Of a stretch of DNA of 64,000 nucleotides, positions 23,202 through 34,941 are shown one piece after another. Numbering within the stretch: position 1 is the first letter of the stretch; each line of letters begins with the position of its first letter. The stretch comes from Lithobates sylvaticus (taxonomy: Eukaryota; Chordata; Amphibia; Anura; Ranidae), in assembly GCA_028564925.1 (NCBI GenBank), contig CM053030.1:373514945-373578944 (forward strand), read 5' to 3'. The position numbers were made by a program, and so were the translations under genes. The notes under the pieces were generated by a model. That model did no database searches, had not been told where the DNA came from, and saw only the letters and a list, made by a program, of their open reading frames with translations.

Positions 23202-24271
23202 CTTCCATATATTCTTACTGGCCCATCACAATGATGGGCTGCCTCACTGGCCAGCAGAAATGCATAGGAAGTGGAAGAGGGCAGAAAAGATTTGATGCTA
23301 TCAGGAAGTGCAGAAACTTTGAATGATCAGAATGACCAAGCATAACAGAGCAACTTTAGCTTTTAAATTAAATAGGAAAAGAACCCTCATGTGTATGAAT
23401 TTTTTAATTTGTGTAAAAGTCACAAACCATGACCAAAGTACTTATGCGAGTCACCTGGGATAGCAGAGTGTAAAGACATATACTGAAATGGCAGCATTAA
23501 AATATAAACCCAGCAGAGGGTCACCTTAGCTCTCCAGAAATTTACTGCAACCCATAATGGAACTCATTTGAGGCATCTGGCAAGCTTTCACAAGGCCTCT
23601 TCACACACAACAGCAAAGAGAAAGTGGCAACAGACTTACACAGAACTCGCAACAGGGAATAGACAATGTTGTACAAGTACTATTCCCAGTATACTTTCTG
23701 TCCAGTAAGTAAAAAGGGATTTAATTTAAAATCTGCTCTTAAAATATTTATAAAAGTATAGGTCTCATTGGCCATTGGCATGCTTTACACATATACTGTA
23801 TGTGGAGCCTACGGTAAGCCTTATACTGCTATTAATAAACAAAGAACAAACATTCTCTTTGCAGTTTAAAATTGCCAATATTTTTAACATTTATACATGA
23901 ACTAAATAGAGACATTTAAATGTGCCTGGAGAATAGCTAGAGAGGGACATTCCTTTTAAATAATATTAAATCATTTCATTATTTTTAATAGATTGCAGTG
24001 GACTGGCAGTTTTTTTACAATATCTTTCTTCTATATACATGTATTCTGAAGAGAAGGGACCTAGAACCACCTTGCCTATTAGTTGAATATCCTGTCACAT
24101 AATCATGCTGTACTCCTTAAAGTAACAAAAAGGGAATAAAAGATGTGATATTAAGTTCACCAGGGAGCAATTAAGTATAGGTATAAGTATATAAAGTCAA
24201 ATATTGAATTCAATGTGTCCAATATATACTATATAAATGTGTGTTTGTGCTTAACATTTCCAATACACATA
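23202..24271. other. A/T-rich sequence, no gene seen
   Basis: No reading frame above background, no terminal repeats and no tandem structure noticed. Confidence 0.5.
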
Positions 24272-25862
24272 CAGTGCCTTGCAAAAGTATTCACCCCCCT
24301 TCGCTTTTTACCTAATTTGCTACATTAGAGCCTTTAGTCTAATGTTTTTTTAATCAGAATTTTATGTGATGGATCAGAACACAATAGTCTAAGTTGGTGC
24401 AGTAAAATTAGAAAAATATATACAAAAAAATAGTTTTCAGAAATAAAAAAAATGATAATTCGCATGTGTGTATGTATTCACCCCCTTTGTTATGAAGCCC
24501 ATAAAAAGCTCTGGTGCAACCAATTACCTTCAGAAGTCACATAATTAGTGAAATGATGTGCACCTGTGTGCAATCTAAGTGTCACATGATCTGTCATTAC
24601 ATTTACACACCTTTTTGAAAGGCCCCAGAGGCTGCAACACCTAAGCAAGAGGCACCACTAACCAAACACTGCCATGAAGACCAAGGAACTCTCCAAACAA
24701 GTAAGGGACAATGTTGTTGAGAAGTACAAGTCAGGGTTAGGTTACAAAAAAATATCCAAATCTTTGATAAACCCTAGGAGCGCCAGCAAATCTATCATAA
24801 CAAAATGGAAAGAACATGACACAACAGCAAACCTGCCCATAGACGGACGCAAACCAAAACTCACGGATTGGGCAAGGAGGGCATTAATCAGAGAGGCAGC
24901 ACAGAGACCTAAGGTAACCCTGGCGGAGCTGCAGAGTTCCACAGCAGAGACTGGAGTATCTGTACATAGGACAACAATAAGCTGTACGCTCCATAGAGTT
25001 GGGCTTTATGGCAGAGTGGCCAGAATAAAGCCATTACTTTCAGCAAAAAACAAAAATGGCACGTTTTGAGTTTGCGAAAAAGCATGTGGGAGACTCCCAA
25101 AATGTATGGAGGAAGGTGCTCTGGTATGATGAGAATATATTTGAACTTTTCACATCACCCAAAGAACACCATCGCCACAGTGAAACATGGTGGTGGCAGC
25201 ATCATGCTGTGGGGATGTTTTTCAGCAGTCAGGACTGGGAAACTGGTCAGGGAAGTTGAATAAAAGATGGATGGTGCTAAATACAGGGATATTCTTGAGC
25301 AAAACCTGTACCACTCTGCCTGTGATTTGAGGCTAGGATGGAGGTTCACCTTCCAGCAGGACAATAACCCCCAAAACACTGCTAAAGCAACACTTGAGTG
25401 GTTTAAGGGGAAACATGTAAATGTGTTGGAATGGCCGAGTCAAAGCCCAGACCTCAATCCAATAGAAAATATGTGGTCAGACTTAACGTTTGCTGTTCAC
25501 AAGTGCAAACCATCCAACTTGAAGGAGCTGGAGCAGTTTTGCAAGAAGGAATGGGCAAAAATCCCAGTGGTAAGATGTGGCAAGCTCATAGAGACTTATC
25601 CAAAGTGACTTGGAGCTGTGATAGCTGCAAAAGGTGGCTCTACAAAGTATTGACTTTAGGGGGGTGAATAGTTATGACTTTTTCTGTTATTTTGTGCTAT
25701 TTGTTGTTTGCTTCACAATAAAAAAAACTAAAAAAAATCTTCAAAGTTGTGGGCTTGTTCTCTAAATTAAATGATGCAAATCCTCAAACAATGTTAATTC
25801 CAGGTTGTGAGACAACAAAACACGAAAAATGCCAAGGGGGTGAATAGTTTTGCAAGGCACTG
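24272..25862 (+). mobile_element. Full-length Tc1-like transposon
   Basis: A 1,591-bp element with terminal inverted repeats beginning CAGTGCCTTGCAAAAGTAT at the left and, inverted, CAGTGCCTTGCAAAACTAT at the right. It is flanked by the TA target duplication at 24270-24271 and 25863-25864. Length, target and gene layout are those of a complete Tc1 family member. It encodes one transposase, now decayed. Both ends are intact, so it could in principle be mobilised by a related active transposase. Confidence 0.93.
24674..25608 (+). pseudogene. Tc1-like DD34E transposase, decayed
   Basis: The frame starts MKTKELSKQVRDNVVEKYKS, giving the paired-type helix-turn-helix DNA-binding region (residues about 1-110, with the linker DGRKPKLT). 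The catalytic region follows. The first Asp is in [10 protein letters not shown], the second in FQQDNNPQN and the Glu in PDLNPIENMW, with exactly 34 residues between the second Asp and the Glu, so this is a DD34E enzyme. Decay: a frame shift near 25060, a second near 25150 (after FELF), and a stop at 25261-25263 just before KMDGAKY. All three catalytic residues survive, pointing to fairly recent loss. Such enzymes cut and paste the element at TA sites in the nucleus. Confidence 0.92.
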
Positions 25863-25864
25863 TA

Positions 25865-27131
25865 AATGTAAGGATCTTTTTAAAAAAAACAGGGAATGTG
25901 ATATTCATAATAAAAATAAAATTCATAATTTAAAACACATGCATTAAGAAGATTCATGTGCACGAAATAATTAATGACTGTCACATTCACTGTTGTATAA
26001 ATCTGCCCCTACATTTTAAAGTATATCTAAAGTGTAGGGACCCTGCCTTAAGGGGTAACTTTCCCACTTTCATGGGGGAAAAAAATTGCAAATAAAAAAA
26101 AAAATATATATATATACACTGGGACAAAAAACAAATCTTAAAAATCCTCCAATATAGAAGGAAGGTGAATGGACCAAAATACACTCCGCTGTGACTTCCT
26201 CCTGTGATTATGACAGACAATAGTGAATACACTACCAGGAAGAGTGCACACTTAACAGCTGCACAAGCTTTAAAGCTTGTGGCTAACACCCAGCCAGGGC
26301 CTTTTCCTCCAAGAACCACAATTGGCCAATCGAACCACAGACAGCCTCCATACACTAATATTTGACTGATGATCTTGTAGATGGGTCAGAGAACCCAGCA
26401 TTTAAATTCACACTCGGAAATGATGATCAAACCTTTTGTAAATGACTTCCCCTTACTTTGGGCGATGAGGTGACTCAGGGAGCCAGGTTGGACCCAGAAT
26501 AGACTGACAGCAATGCCCGACTGTGACCTCTCCCAAGCGTCGTGCTCTCTATAAACAATCAGAATGCAGATGCTCCTAGTGGTTGAGGGGTGTCTGAGTG
26601 GAAGGGAGGGGGTGTGCAATCTGGGATCAGACGCTCAGGTCATGCTAGGGAGGGAAGAGGTGGGTAGATGATGCTTTGGATTTCCTCCTACCTCCTTCGT
26701 AGGTTTCTTTTGGTGGTATTTGGTCCCCTCTGCATTTTTTACTTTTTGTGCTAAAAAGATTTAGGACAATGTGTATTCTTCTATATATTTTTTGTAAAAA
26801 AAAAGCCAAACAAGCATATATTTATTTTGGAGAGGACGGGTGTTTGTGAGCCGGCCGGCTTTTTTTATACAATGCTTAGTTTTAAAGCTTTCTATGTAAG
26901 TGTAACTCTTTATTAAAACTACTAGTACTTTACCTAATTTACACTATGGAGAACCTTTTTTTATTTCCGGGTACATGTGTCTGATGTCTGCCTATGAGCA
27001 TTGGAGAGATCGAGGTATACTGGGTCCTGGTGTATATCTTGTTTTTAACATTCCAAGGAGAGAGTACCCCCCCCCCCCCCAAAAAAAAAAACATGGGACC
27101 TTTAAAGGAAAACTTGGTAAAGAGAACAAGA

Positions 27132-27196
<65 letters not shown>

Positions 27197-27686
27197 TAAC
27201 ACATTTATTAGAATATTATTAAAAACTACTAGGTGCAGAATGAAAATCATTGGGATGAAAAGGGAAAAGAAACACTCAACAAACAACCAGCCAGATACTG
27301 CACTTGTTGCACTATCAGTGTCTAAAGTGTGTGTGTACATATGCAAGTAGGTATACACCGATAGATCGAATTTGTACAGATGGATCGGTAGGGGCCCCCA
27401 CTTTGAGTCGAAAAAACTAATCAAAACAGATCAAAAAACTAAAGGTATGAGACTTAGCTCTGCCGATATTCCAAAGAGATATACCAAAGCTCAAGTAAAT
27501 CGAGAAGTCATGACAGTTGGCTTACTGCTGGCCCACTGCCACTGAAGTCAAAACAAGTTGTCGAAAAACCCAAAAGTTCTGAAAAGATACAACACATATG
27601 CATATAAGTCAAAGTGTTTTGATTAGGTGCTTATATTATGTAAATTAGTATTGGAAAAAGATTGCTTAAATGGGTAAGTATTTTAT
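25865..27686. other. Mostly unassigned; family B fragment and microsatellites
   Basis: No gene seen. Positions 26695-26835 hold a fragment of family B (TTTCTTTTGGTGGTATTTGG, then TGTGTATTCTTCTATATATT) without ends. A short (TA)n lies at 26103-26118. The rest shows no domain or boundary. Confidence 0.55.
27137..27190. repeat. (TA)n microsatellite
   Basis: About 27 TA dinucleotides with A-rich borders, preceded at 27068-27092 by a C-run and an A-run. The apparent Tyr-Ile repeat proteins on both strands come from it. Confidence 0.95.
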
Positions 27687-28268
27687 GTTTTTTTTTTTTT
27701 CAAAAGGATTTTTATCTTGTTTAACATTGCATACAGAAATACAAAGGATAATACAAAGAGTGGTATAAACTGTGTAAATGCGGTCGCAGCCGCAACATAT
27801 GGCATCAAAAGAATGAATACAGGTAACCATTAGTTGTATATGTAACCAGGGAAAAGTTCTGAGGTGTTGTAACAACGTAAGTAAACATGGTAAAGTCCAG
27901 TATAAAATAAACAGAACAATGAACGTCAGAGATAGTGCATTAGAGAGCATGGACGTTGTCTATTGAATGACTCGTATTGATATCCGGTGGAAGTATTCGA
28001 GTAGGAATGAGTCTGTAGGAATCGTATGAAGTACTTCAAGCGTCATGCTAGGGAACATTCTTATTTGAGTGTATGTTACCAGCCTAAAAAGACAAAAACT
28101 GATATGTCCAATAAGAGACATCTAACTGTGAGGGAATCTATTGTGTCAAAGGGGAGAGGAGTGGGCGGTAGGGAAGGGACGGGGGTAAAAAAGTAAAAGA
28201 AATCGGGAAGGGAGGGGAGGGGGAAGGGGCATTGTCTGTCGACCAACACCGCACCCGATTATTGTATA

Positions 28269-30475
28269 TTACATGAAACTTTGGTATTCAGTAGTCGTGA
28301 GAAAGTGATGCCAGCAGGCCCAGGTGTTGGTGAATTTGGTCTGTGTGTCTCGTGCTTGGTGGATCAGATTTTCTAGTTCCGCTGTTTTGCCTATTCTGCG
28401 AAACCAGTCAGCAATTGTAGGGGGGTCTGGGGAACGCCATTTCGTTGGGATACACATTTTCGCTGCATTAACCATGTGCATGGAAAGGGAACGAAAGTAT
28501 GTCTTCCTAGAGATCGAGGGAAGGTTGAGAAGGAATTGAGTCGGTGTGAAAGCTAACTCATAGGTGGTAACGTGTTTGATCAACCTGTGGACCTCCAGCC
28601 AAAACGGTTGTAATTTGGGACATGTCCACCAAATGTGGATGAATGTACCGAGGTCCGCATTACATCTCCAACATTGCGGGGGGGAGTCAGGGAACATGTG
28701 ATGTAGTTTCAAAGGGGTCCTATACCATCTGGTTGTTATTTTGTAAGCATTTTCCTGAGCTGTTGTATTGATGGACCCTTTGTGTATGAAAGTATAAATT
28801 GATTCCCAATCAGATTGGGTGAGAGTCAAGGAAGTATCCCTTTCCCATTTAAGCCTGCTCCAATCCAGAGCGGGATCTGTCGTTGAGAATAAAAGAGTGT
28901 ACGTATATGAGATAAGGTGTCGTTGAGGTTCTGTCTGTAGGCACAGTGTTTCGAAGGGGGTAAGGGGTCTAGACCATTTTGTGTCCAGTGTGGCGGTAAG
29001 GAGGAAGTTACGAATCTGTACATATGTCCAGAATGGGAATCGGCCTAAGGGAGACTTAGCCGAAACCTCATCATAAGAGAGGAGTCTGTTGCCGTCAAAT
29101 AATTGTCCCGTTCGCACATGTGAGTGAGGCCAGACGTTGGTCAAGAATGATGTTTGGGTTCCTGGGGAAAAGGCTGGGTTGCCCTCGAGTGGGGTCATCG
29201 GGCCGAGCTGAGAGGATATTTTGTGTTTGTGACAAGATGCATGAAAAGAGTCCAACGTTGGAGATATCAAAGGGTGAGTGCGTAGATCTGAGGGGACATG
29301 TTTTCGAGATATCCAGGGGGATACAGCCAAAGGAGTGGGAGTGAAAGAATCTTCCAGAAGAACCCATTCTTTGGTTTTGGTATGGACGTTCCAGTCAATG
29401 ATCCTCGCTAAATGGCTAGCACGTTGGTATTTTTGTAAATCAGGTATACCTAGGACTCCCTTAGGTTTAGGGTTGGTAAGTTTCGAATAACTCAATCTAG
29501 GTCTGGAGTTATTCCAGATAAACTCTGTACAAGCCTTACGGTATGAAGAAAAAAATGCAGGTGGTATTTTGATGGGGACGGTCTGCAGGATATATAAAAT
29601 TCGGGGGAGGATGTTCATTTTCATGATGGCCGCTCTTCCAAACCATGAGAAGTGTCCTGAAGACCATCTCTTCAAATCTTGTAGTATGGTATGTAAAAGT
29701 GGCAAGTAATTCGTAGAGTAAAGATCCGAAAGGGTGGTAGGGAGTTGTATACCCAGATAGGTAATTTTGTAAGCATTCCACGTAAAGGGGAAGTTCTGCT
29801 CACATCGGATGCGTAAATCATGCGTTAGCGTGATGTTTAAGGCGTTGGACTTTGAATAATTAATTTGGAGGTTGGAGAGTGTTTTAAACTGGGCAAACTG
29901 GGTTTGTAGTAAGGTAGGGAGAGTCGTCAGGGGTTCTGTCAGAAAGAGAAGTAGGTCATCGGCAAAAGCGGCTATTTTGTATTGACGGTCACCTATATGC
30001 ACTCCTTTAATATTTGGGTTTGCTCTAATACAGTTAAGCAGAGGTTCTAATGTAAGAATAAAAATCAAAGGGGATAGGGGGCATCCCTGGCGGGTGCCGT
30101 TCGAGATGGAGAAGGCGTTTGACAAATGTCCATTGACCCTTACCCTTGCCGTGGGTGAGGCATAAAGTGTGAGTATAAGATTCAACATGCGAGGAGGGAG
30201 GCCTAAAAATTTAAGAGTATCCGACATATAATCCCAGGCCACTCTGTCAAACGCCTTCTCCGCGTCGAGGGATAGAAAAAATCCTTGCTTTTTGTTGATT
30301 GTCAGCCAATGATGAATGTTCAGGGCTTTAAGGGTGTTGTCCCTTGCTTCTCTGCCAGGGATGAACCCCACCTGGTCTAAGTTAATCCTATCTGGTAGTA
30401 TGGGGAGGAGTCTGTTAGCTAATATTTTTGCGAACCACTTAAGGTCGAAATTTAATAGAGAGATAGGCCTACCTG
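28269..30475 (-). CDS. LINE ORF2 protein, reverse transcriptase to C-terminus
   Basis: A long frame (700 residues from its first Met at 30371, open upstream to about 30475). It shows RT motifs in order: GFIPGREARDN, SLDAEKAFDRVAW (first catalytic Asp), NGTRQGCPLSPL, and the catalytic AAFADDLLLF. The RT thumb and a C-terminal CWRCNADLGTFIHIWWTC Cys/His knuckle follow. This layout is that of L1/Tx1-clade ORF2 proteins, which nick DNA and copy their own RNA at the nick. Frame joins to the upstream part after a one-base-type shift near 30470. No internal stop over 700 residues suggests a not very old copy. Confidence 0.88.
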
Positions 30476-31399
30476 GGTGCGGTCTTTACCGGGTTTAGGT
30501 ATAACAGAAATGTGGGCCGTTAATAAGTCACGTGGGGGGGTAGTCTGTAAGGAGCATGCATCAAAGGTTGAGATGAAGTTGGGAAGCAGGATATCTGTAA
30601 ATGCCTTGTAGTAGCTAGTTGTCAGTCCATCAGGGCCCGGGCTTTTGCCTGGTTTCATTTGCTTCAAGGCTAGGACAGCCTCTTCTGTAGTCAGAGGTTT
30701 GTCAAGGTCAAGGTAGTCCGCTTCCGAAATGGGAGTGGGGCTGTGTTGTAATAAAAAATCTGTGATCAGTTGTTTCCTATTTGTGTCGGAGAGGTTTAAA
30801 TCCGATTTGGGTAGGTTGTATAAATGGGAGTAGTACCGGACAAATTGGGAAGCAATATCAGGGGTCGAGTTGAGCTTTCGGCCCAGTGTGTCGGAAATGG
30901 AGTGGATTGTCGAGTCTGCCTTTTTCTGTTGTAACGCCCTAGCAAGGCCTTTACTGGCCTTGTTACCGTATTCATAGAAGAACTTCTGAGAAAGGATGTA
31001 TTTGCGGCGAATTTGTTTACCTAATAACTCAAGCATTTCGTTTCTAGCTTGAGTTAGTTCGTTTAGGGTAGACAAAGCCTGGGTATGTTTGTGGGCCTTT
31101 TCTAATGTGCGAATGCGATTAGTGAGGTCGTTACATGTTTTCTGCTTCTCCTTTTTACGAGCAGCCATAGCGGCTATAAAGGTACCCCTTATGACACATT
31201 TGTGCGCTTCCCAATTAAGCAATGGGGAGGTATCAGATACTTTGTTTTCTGCAAAGTATTGTGTCAAACGCAGTCTGACCTTTTCTGTAACGGACGAGTC
31301 TGTGAGTAAAGATGGATCCAGTCTCCAGATTTGTGTGCAGTTAGTCGTGTCAGGGAGTGAAATACTGAGTGAGATGGGATGATGGTCAGATAGAAACAT
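30452..31399 (-). CDS. LINE ORF2 protein, endonuclease end and RT N-terminus
   Basis: This frame encodes 315 residues, beginning within the endonuclease domain at LSDHHPISLSI, which holds the conserved SDH motif near the end of apurinic-type endonucleases. A coiled, basic linker with RKKEKQKTCNDL follows, then the RT entry ALKQMKPGKSPGPDGL and ISVIPKPGKDRTQ. The reading then shifts frame near 30470 to YRPISLL-type text of the downstream block. The endonuclease catalytic N-terminus is missing at the 5' truncation. Confidence 0.85.
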   Translation of the reverse strand: MFLSDHHPISLSISLPDTTNCTQIWRLDPSLLTDSSVTEKVRLRLTQYFAENKVSDTSPLLNWEAHKCVIRGTFIAAMAARKKEKQKTCNDLTNRIRTLEKAHKHTQALSTLNELTQARNEMLELLGKQIRRKYILSQKFFYEYGNKASKGLARALQQKKADSTIHSISDTLGRKLNSTPDIASQFVRYYSHLYNLPKSDLNLSDTNRKQLITDFLLQHSPTPISEADYLDLDKPLTTEEAVLALKQMKPGKSPGPDGLTTSYYKAFTDILLPNFISTFDACSLQTTPPRDLLTAHISVIPKPGKDRTQVGLSLY

Positions 31400-31479
31400 A
31401 GGGTCATTTTTATGTTAGTGGCCATATCAAATTGTTTGTACAATTCTGTTAGAACAGCATATCCATACAGAGTATACAT

Positions 31480-32040
31480 ATATATATATGTAGCTCCGGG
31501 CTCCAAATGAGCATGCGCTATATTTTTGTAAATATAAAGTTCCTAAAACCACAGTTGGGTTTTAGGGTTAATTGTTCTAAATTCTGGTCTCAGTACTAGT
31601 TTGGCTGGATTGCAGTGTGTTCTGCTTGGCCATAGGTGTCTGTGTCACCTCTGGCAAGCATGGGAACGCAGTTCAGTTGGACACATTGGGTGCCAATTTT
31701 TCTCGGAACCAACCAGTGAGTGGATTGTCTCGCTGTGCCTTCTGGGAGAGGGTACTTAAGGGACTGAAGTCACGTGCTTTTGGGTTCCGGTCCAGAAGAT
31801 CGATTCGTCTTCTTGGTCCTGGTCCTCCTGACCAGCCCTCAGGGGCCCTCATGGCCTGGGGTGCGGATCCATCCGTTTCCGAGTCTCGGGGCTGGCAAGC
31901 CAGAGGCACAGTAACTGGAAGGAGGATTCTAAGGTGGTCCGGTGCTGTCTTGGTTTTGGAAAGGCCGAGCAACTGAGAATGCAACCAGGGGAGGACTCTT
32001 CAGAAGAGGGCCATGCACAAGGCATTTACCTGGACGCTGT
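31480..32040 (+). other. Possible LTR-like repeat, unassigned
   Basis: This stretch is GC-richer than its surroundings, begins near TGTAGCTCCGGGCTCC after a short (TA)n, and has promoter-like GGGTACTTAAGGG text near 31755. It looks like an LTR or a 5' region of a retroelement, but no CA boundary, target duplication or second copy was found. Treat as unassigned. Confidence 0.3.
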
Positions 32041-32085
32041 CATCCTCTGTCCGTGAATGAGCACACCATCTGTAGATGGTGTCTC

Positions 32086-32380
32086 GTGTCCCGGTTGGAT
32101 AGATAGATAGCAGCACAGCCATTGGCTCCTGCTGCTGTCAATAAAATCCAATGACGGGGGACGGGCCGAGTCCTGCATTCTGTGTGAATGGACACAGATG
32201 CGGGACTCTTGGGAGCGCGCCCGCATGGGTGTCCACCAAGGAGAGTGATTCTCCATCGTGGACACTCGATGCCGGGAGGAGCCACAATCACCGCTGTGGG
32301 ACCCCAGAAGAGGAGGTTCAGGACCACTCCTGAACTGCACAGTGGGTGTATATATAACATGTCTGTTATTTTTAGACTTT
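32086..32380. mobile_element. Family A MITE fragment
   Basis: The text TTGGATAGATAGATAGCAGC, ATCCAATGAC and GGGACCCCAGAAG repeats the interior and right side of the element at 20603-21088, in the same orientation and order. Both TTAA ends are lost. Non-coding. Confidence 0.65.
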
Positions 32381-32709
32381 AGGGGTTAGACTTTACATTC
32401 TACGTGTCATTATTTCGTGAACATGGCTTCAGCATTTGTTTGCTGTCTTGTTGTTTTCATGTAAGTGGAGCATATGACAACATGTCTGTTATTGGAGATT
32501 CAATGCTTTGTAATGCATCTACAATGTTTAAAGCAATGTGTGTTGATGCTATTTAGTTAGATCAGTATTTTTCTCCAGTCCTCAAGGCACCCCAACAGGT
32601 CGTGTTTTCAGGCTTTCTATTATTTTGCACAGGTGATTTGATTAGTTTCACCACCTCAGTAATTAACATAGCTGTTTTATCTGAGGGAAATCTAAATGTA
32701 AAAGTGTAA
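32381..32709. other. Part of an unassigned MITE, no gene
   Basis: From about 32573 the text CAGTCCTCAAGGCACCCCAA resembles the end of a short DNA transposon that I know from other vertebrate genomes as a CAGTCCTCAAGG-type repeat; its second end was not found. The GACCCCTTTCACAC element at 32710 seems to have inserted in or beside it. Confidence 0.4.
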
Positions 32710-33120
32710 GACCCCTTTCACACCGATTTGCCTATAGCGTCAGCGGTAAAACGCTGCTAATTTTAGCTGCGTTTTACCGTCGGATTTGCGGCGCATTTCG
32801 GCCGCTAGTGGGGCGCTTTTACCCCCCGCTGGTGGCCGACAAAGGGTTAAAACCCCCGGCAAAACGCCGCAATAGCGGTGTTTTGCCGGCGGTATTACAG
32901 AGCTGCCCCATTGATTTCAATGGGGAGCAGCGCTGGAGGAGCGGTGGAGGAGCGGTGAGTTCACCGCTCCTCCACCGCTCCAAAGAAGCTGCTGGCAGGA
33001 CTTTTTGTGATGCCCTGCCAGCTCACCGCTGCAGTGTGAAGCAGCAGTTTGAGGGCGGATTGCAGGCGCTATTTCTAACGCTATAGTGCCTGCAATACGC
33101 CCTCAGTGTGAAAGGGGTCT
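32710..33120. mobile_element. GGCCCCTTTCACAC-family MITE, copy 2
   Basis: Ends GACCCCTTTCACACC and, inverted, GACCCCTTTCACACT bracket about 411 bp. The interior carries the same blocks as copy 1, such as TTTTACCCCCCGCTGGTGG, CCATTGATTTCAATGGGGAG and a GGAGCGGTGAGTTCACCGCT palindrome. Flanks are GTAA and TAAA, so the TTAA target is only partly preserved. Confidence 0.8.
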
Positions 33121-33250
33121 AAAACAGGATACCCAAATCTCAGAAAAGAGACATTGCCTACTTTATCAAATACACCTGTCAATAATATTTATTTTTAATG
33201 GTTTGTAGAAAATGATTGCTTCAAGAGAAATTACCACTGAGTTTATTTAA

Positions 33251-34937
33251 CCACTTGACTTCCAGAAGGTTTTACCTCCTTCGTGACCAGAGATTTTTTG
33301 CTACTGAGTACTCTGCTGCTTTAACTGGCAATAGCACACATGCAACACTGCACAGATAAAATGTGTATATATTTTTTTCAAACAAATAGAGCTTTCTTTT
33401 GGTGATATGAGATCACCACTGGGTTTTTTATTATAAAAATTAAAAATAAAAAACAGTTGCACCTAGGATAAACAGTGAACTAACAATCTTGTGATAAAGG
33501 TGAAAACGGTGTCTTAGGAAAATCCTACAAACAAAACAGCGCTAGCAAGGTGCCTAATAGTATATAAACGTAAATAGTGAAACAATCCTCTACAAAAAAT
33601 TTACATTTAACAATCCAAACTCAATTGTATATACAATGGGTGTAAAATATGTATCCAGTAAAAGAAAGTCCAAAAAAATAGAAAATTTTGGGGAAAAAAA
33701 ACAAAACAATATTTTCTACCTCTTTATAATTCTCTGTTATAAAACATATGAAATAGCATCACATTTCTTAATAAATTTAGACCAAAATGTGTTCTGCTAC
33801 ATGTCTTTGGTAAACAAACAAACTGCATTTTTAGGGACACTATATTGTTGGGGACACTAGTGTAGTTCTGATTGTACATACTAATCAGTACAGACACTAT
33901 ACTAGTAATGGCAGTAATCGGTGACTTACAGTGTGACTGTAATACAGTGCCTTGAAAAAAGTATTCATACCCCTTGAAATTTTATAACCAAAAATGTAAA
34001 TGTATTTTATTGGGATTTTTTGTGATAGATACATAATTGTGAAGTGGAAGGAAAATGATAAATGGTTTTCAAATTTTTTTACAAAGAAATATCTGCAAAG
34101 TGTGGCGTGCATTTGTATTCAGCCCCCCTGAGTCAATACTTTGTAGAACCACCTTTCGCTAAGACATACCCAAAAAGACTTGCAGCTGTAATTGCAGCGA
34201 AAGGTAGTTCTACAAAGTATTGACACAGGGGGGCTGAATACAAATGCACGCCACACTTTTCATATATTTATTTGTAAAAAAAATTGAAAACCATTTATCC
34301 ATTTTCTTCCACTTCACAATTATATGTCATTTTGTGTTGGTCTATCACATAAAATCCCAATAAAATACATTTATGTTTTTGGCTGTAACATGACAAAATG
34401 TGGAAAATTTCACGGGGTAAATTGAAAATACTTTTTCAATTTAGTGCTAACTGACATTGGCCGGGAGGGACATTAACTGACACCGCTAGTGACACTAATA
34501 CAGTGATCAGTGATTATACTGTACACTGTACCAATGGCGCTGGCTAGGAAGGTGTTAAAATCAAGGAGCAATCAAGGGGTTACCTGTGTGCCTAACAAGT
34601 GCAATGTGTATAATGTGTGCTGCTTCTACTAACAGATCTCTCTGCTTTTTCTCCCTGAACTCAGAGTTGATTTCAGGTAGAAGAAACAGACAGATCGCTG
34701 TCTTTGTACAGAGTCACTGATGTGTTTGTCAACCCAAAACTCTATGCTGTGATTGGCCATAGGTGATTTGCAGGTTTCAGTCATAAATCATTGGCTGAAA
34801 TCTGCAGCCAAACTTGTGCTGTGTCCAATCACAGCATGGGTCAGCAGGGGGAGCGCGCATGCACGCCTCCAAATCAGGAAGTACCCTGCAATTTACAGGT
34901 ACGTTGCGGTGCCCAAATGTGAGCGGGTGGCAAGCGG
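33251..34937. mobile_element. Diverged family B MITE, copy 3, interrupted
   Basis: Flanked by TTAA at 33247-33250 and 34938-34941, with ends CCACTTGACTTCC and, inverted, CCGCTTGCCACCC. The interior AATAGAGCTTTCTTTTGGTG matches family B. It is longer and more diverged than copy 1, and is interrupted by a Tc1-type MITE at 33945-34447 and perhaps by a further A-rich insertion near 33440-33620. Confidence 0.7.
33945..34447. mobile_element. Tc1-type MITE with long inverted arms
   Basis: It begins CAGTGCCTTGAAAAAAGTAT after TA, and ends in ACTTTTTCAATTTAGTG before TA, a decayed inverse of the start. The two halves are inverted copies of about 200 bp. For example, CAATACTTTGTAGAACC (34134) mirrors GTTCTACAAAGTATTG (34207), and TGCATTTGTATTCAGCCCCC mirrors GGGGGCTGAATACAAATGCA. 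No transposase remains. It sits within the diverged family B element. Confidence 0.8.
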
Positions 34938-34941
34938 TTAA

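Larger units (their letters stand above)
27687..31410 (-). mobile_element. 5'-truncated L1/Tx1-clade LINE
   Basis: A minus-strand non-LTR retrotransposon of about 3.7 kb. It ends in an A-run (T at 27687-27700), preceded by a 3' UTR of about 570 bp (28268-27701). Upstream is most of ORF2: the last residues of the endonuclease domain, the full reverse transcriptase and a C-terminal Cys/His motif. The 5' part (ORF1 and most of the endonuclease) is missing, as in a typical truncated insertion. No clear target duplication was found; a short TTTTATG-like match occurs at both ends. It is the best preserved LINE coding region here. Confidence 0.88.
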
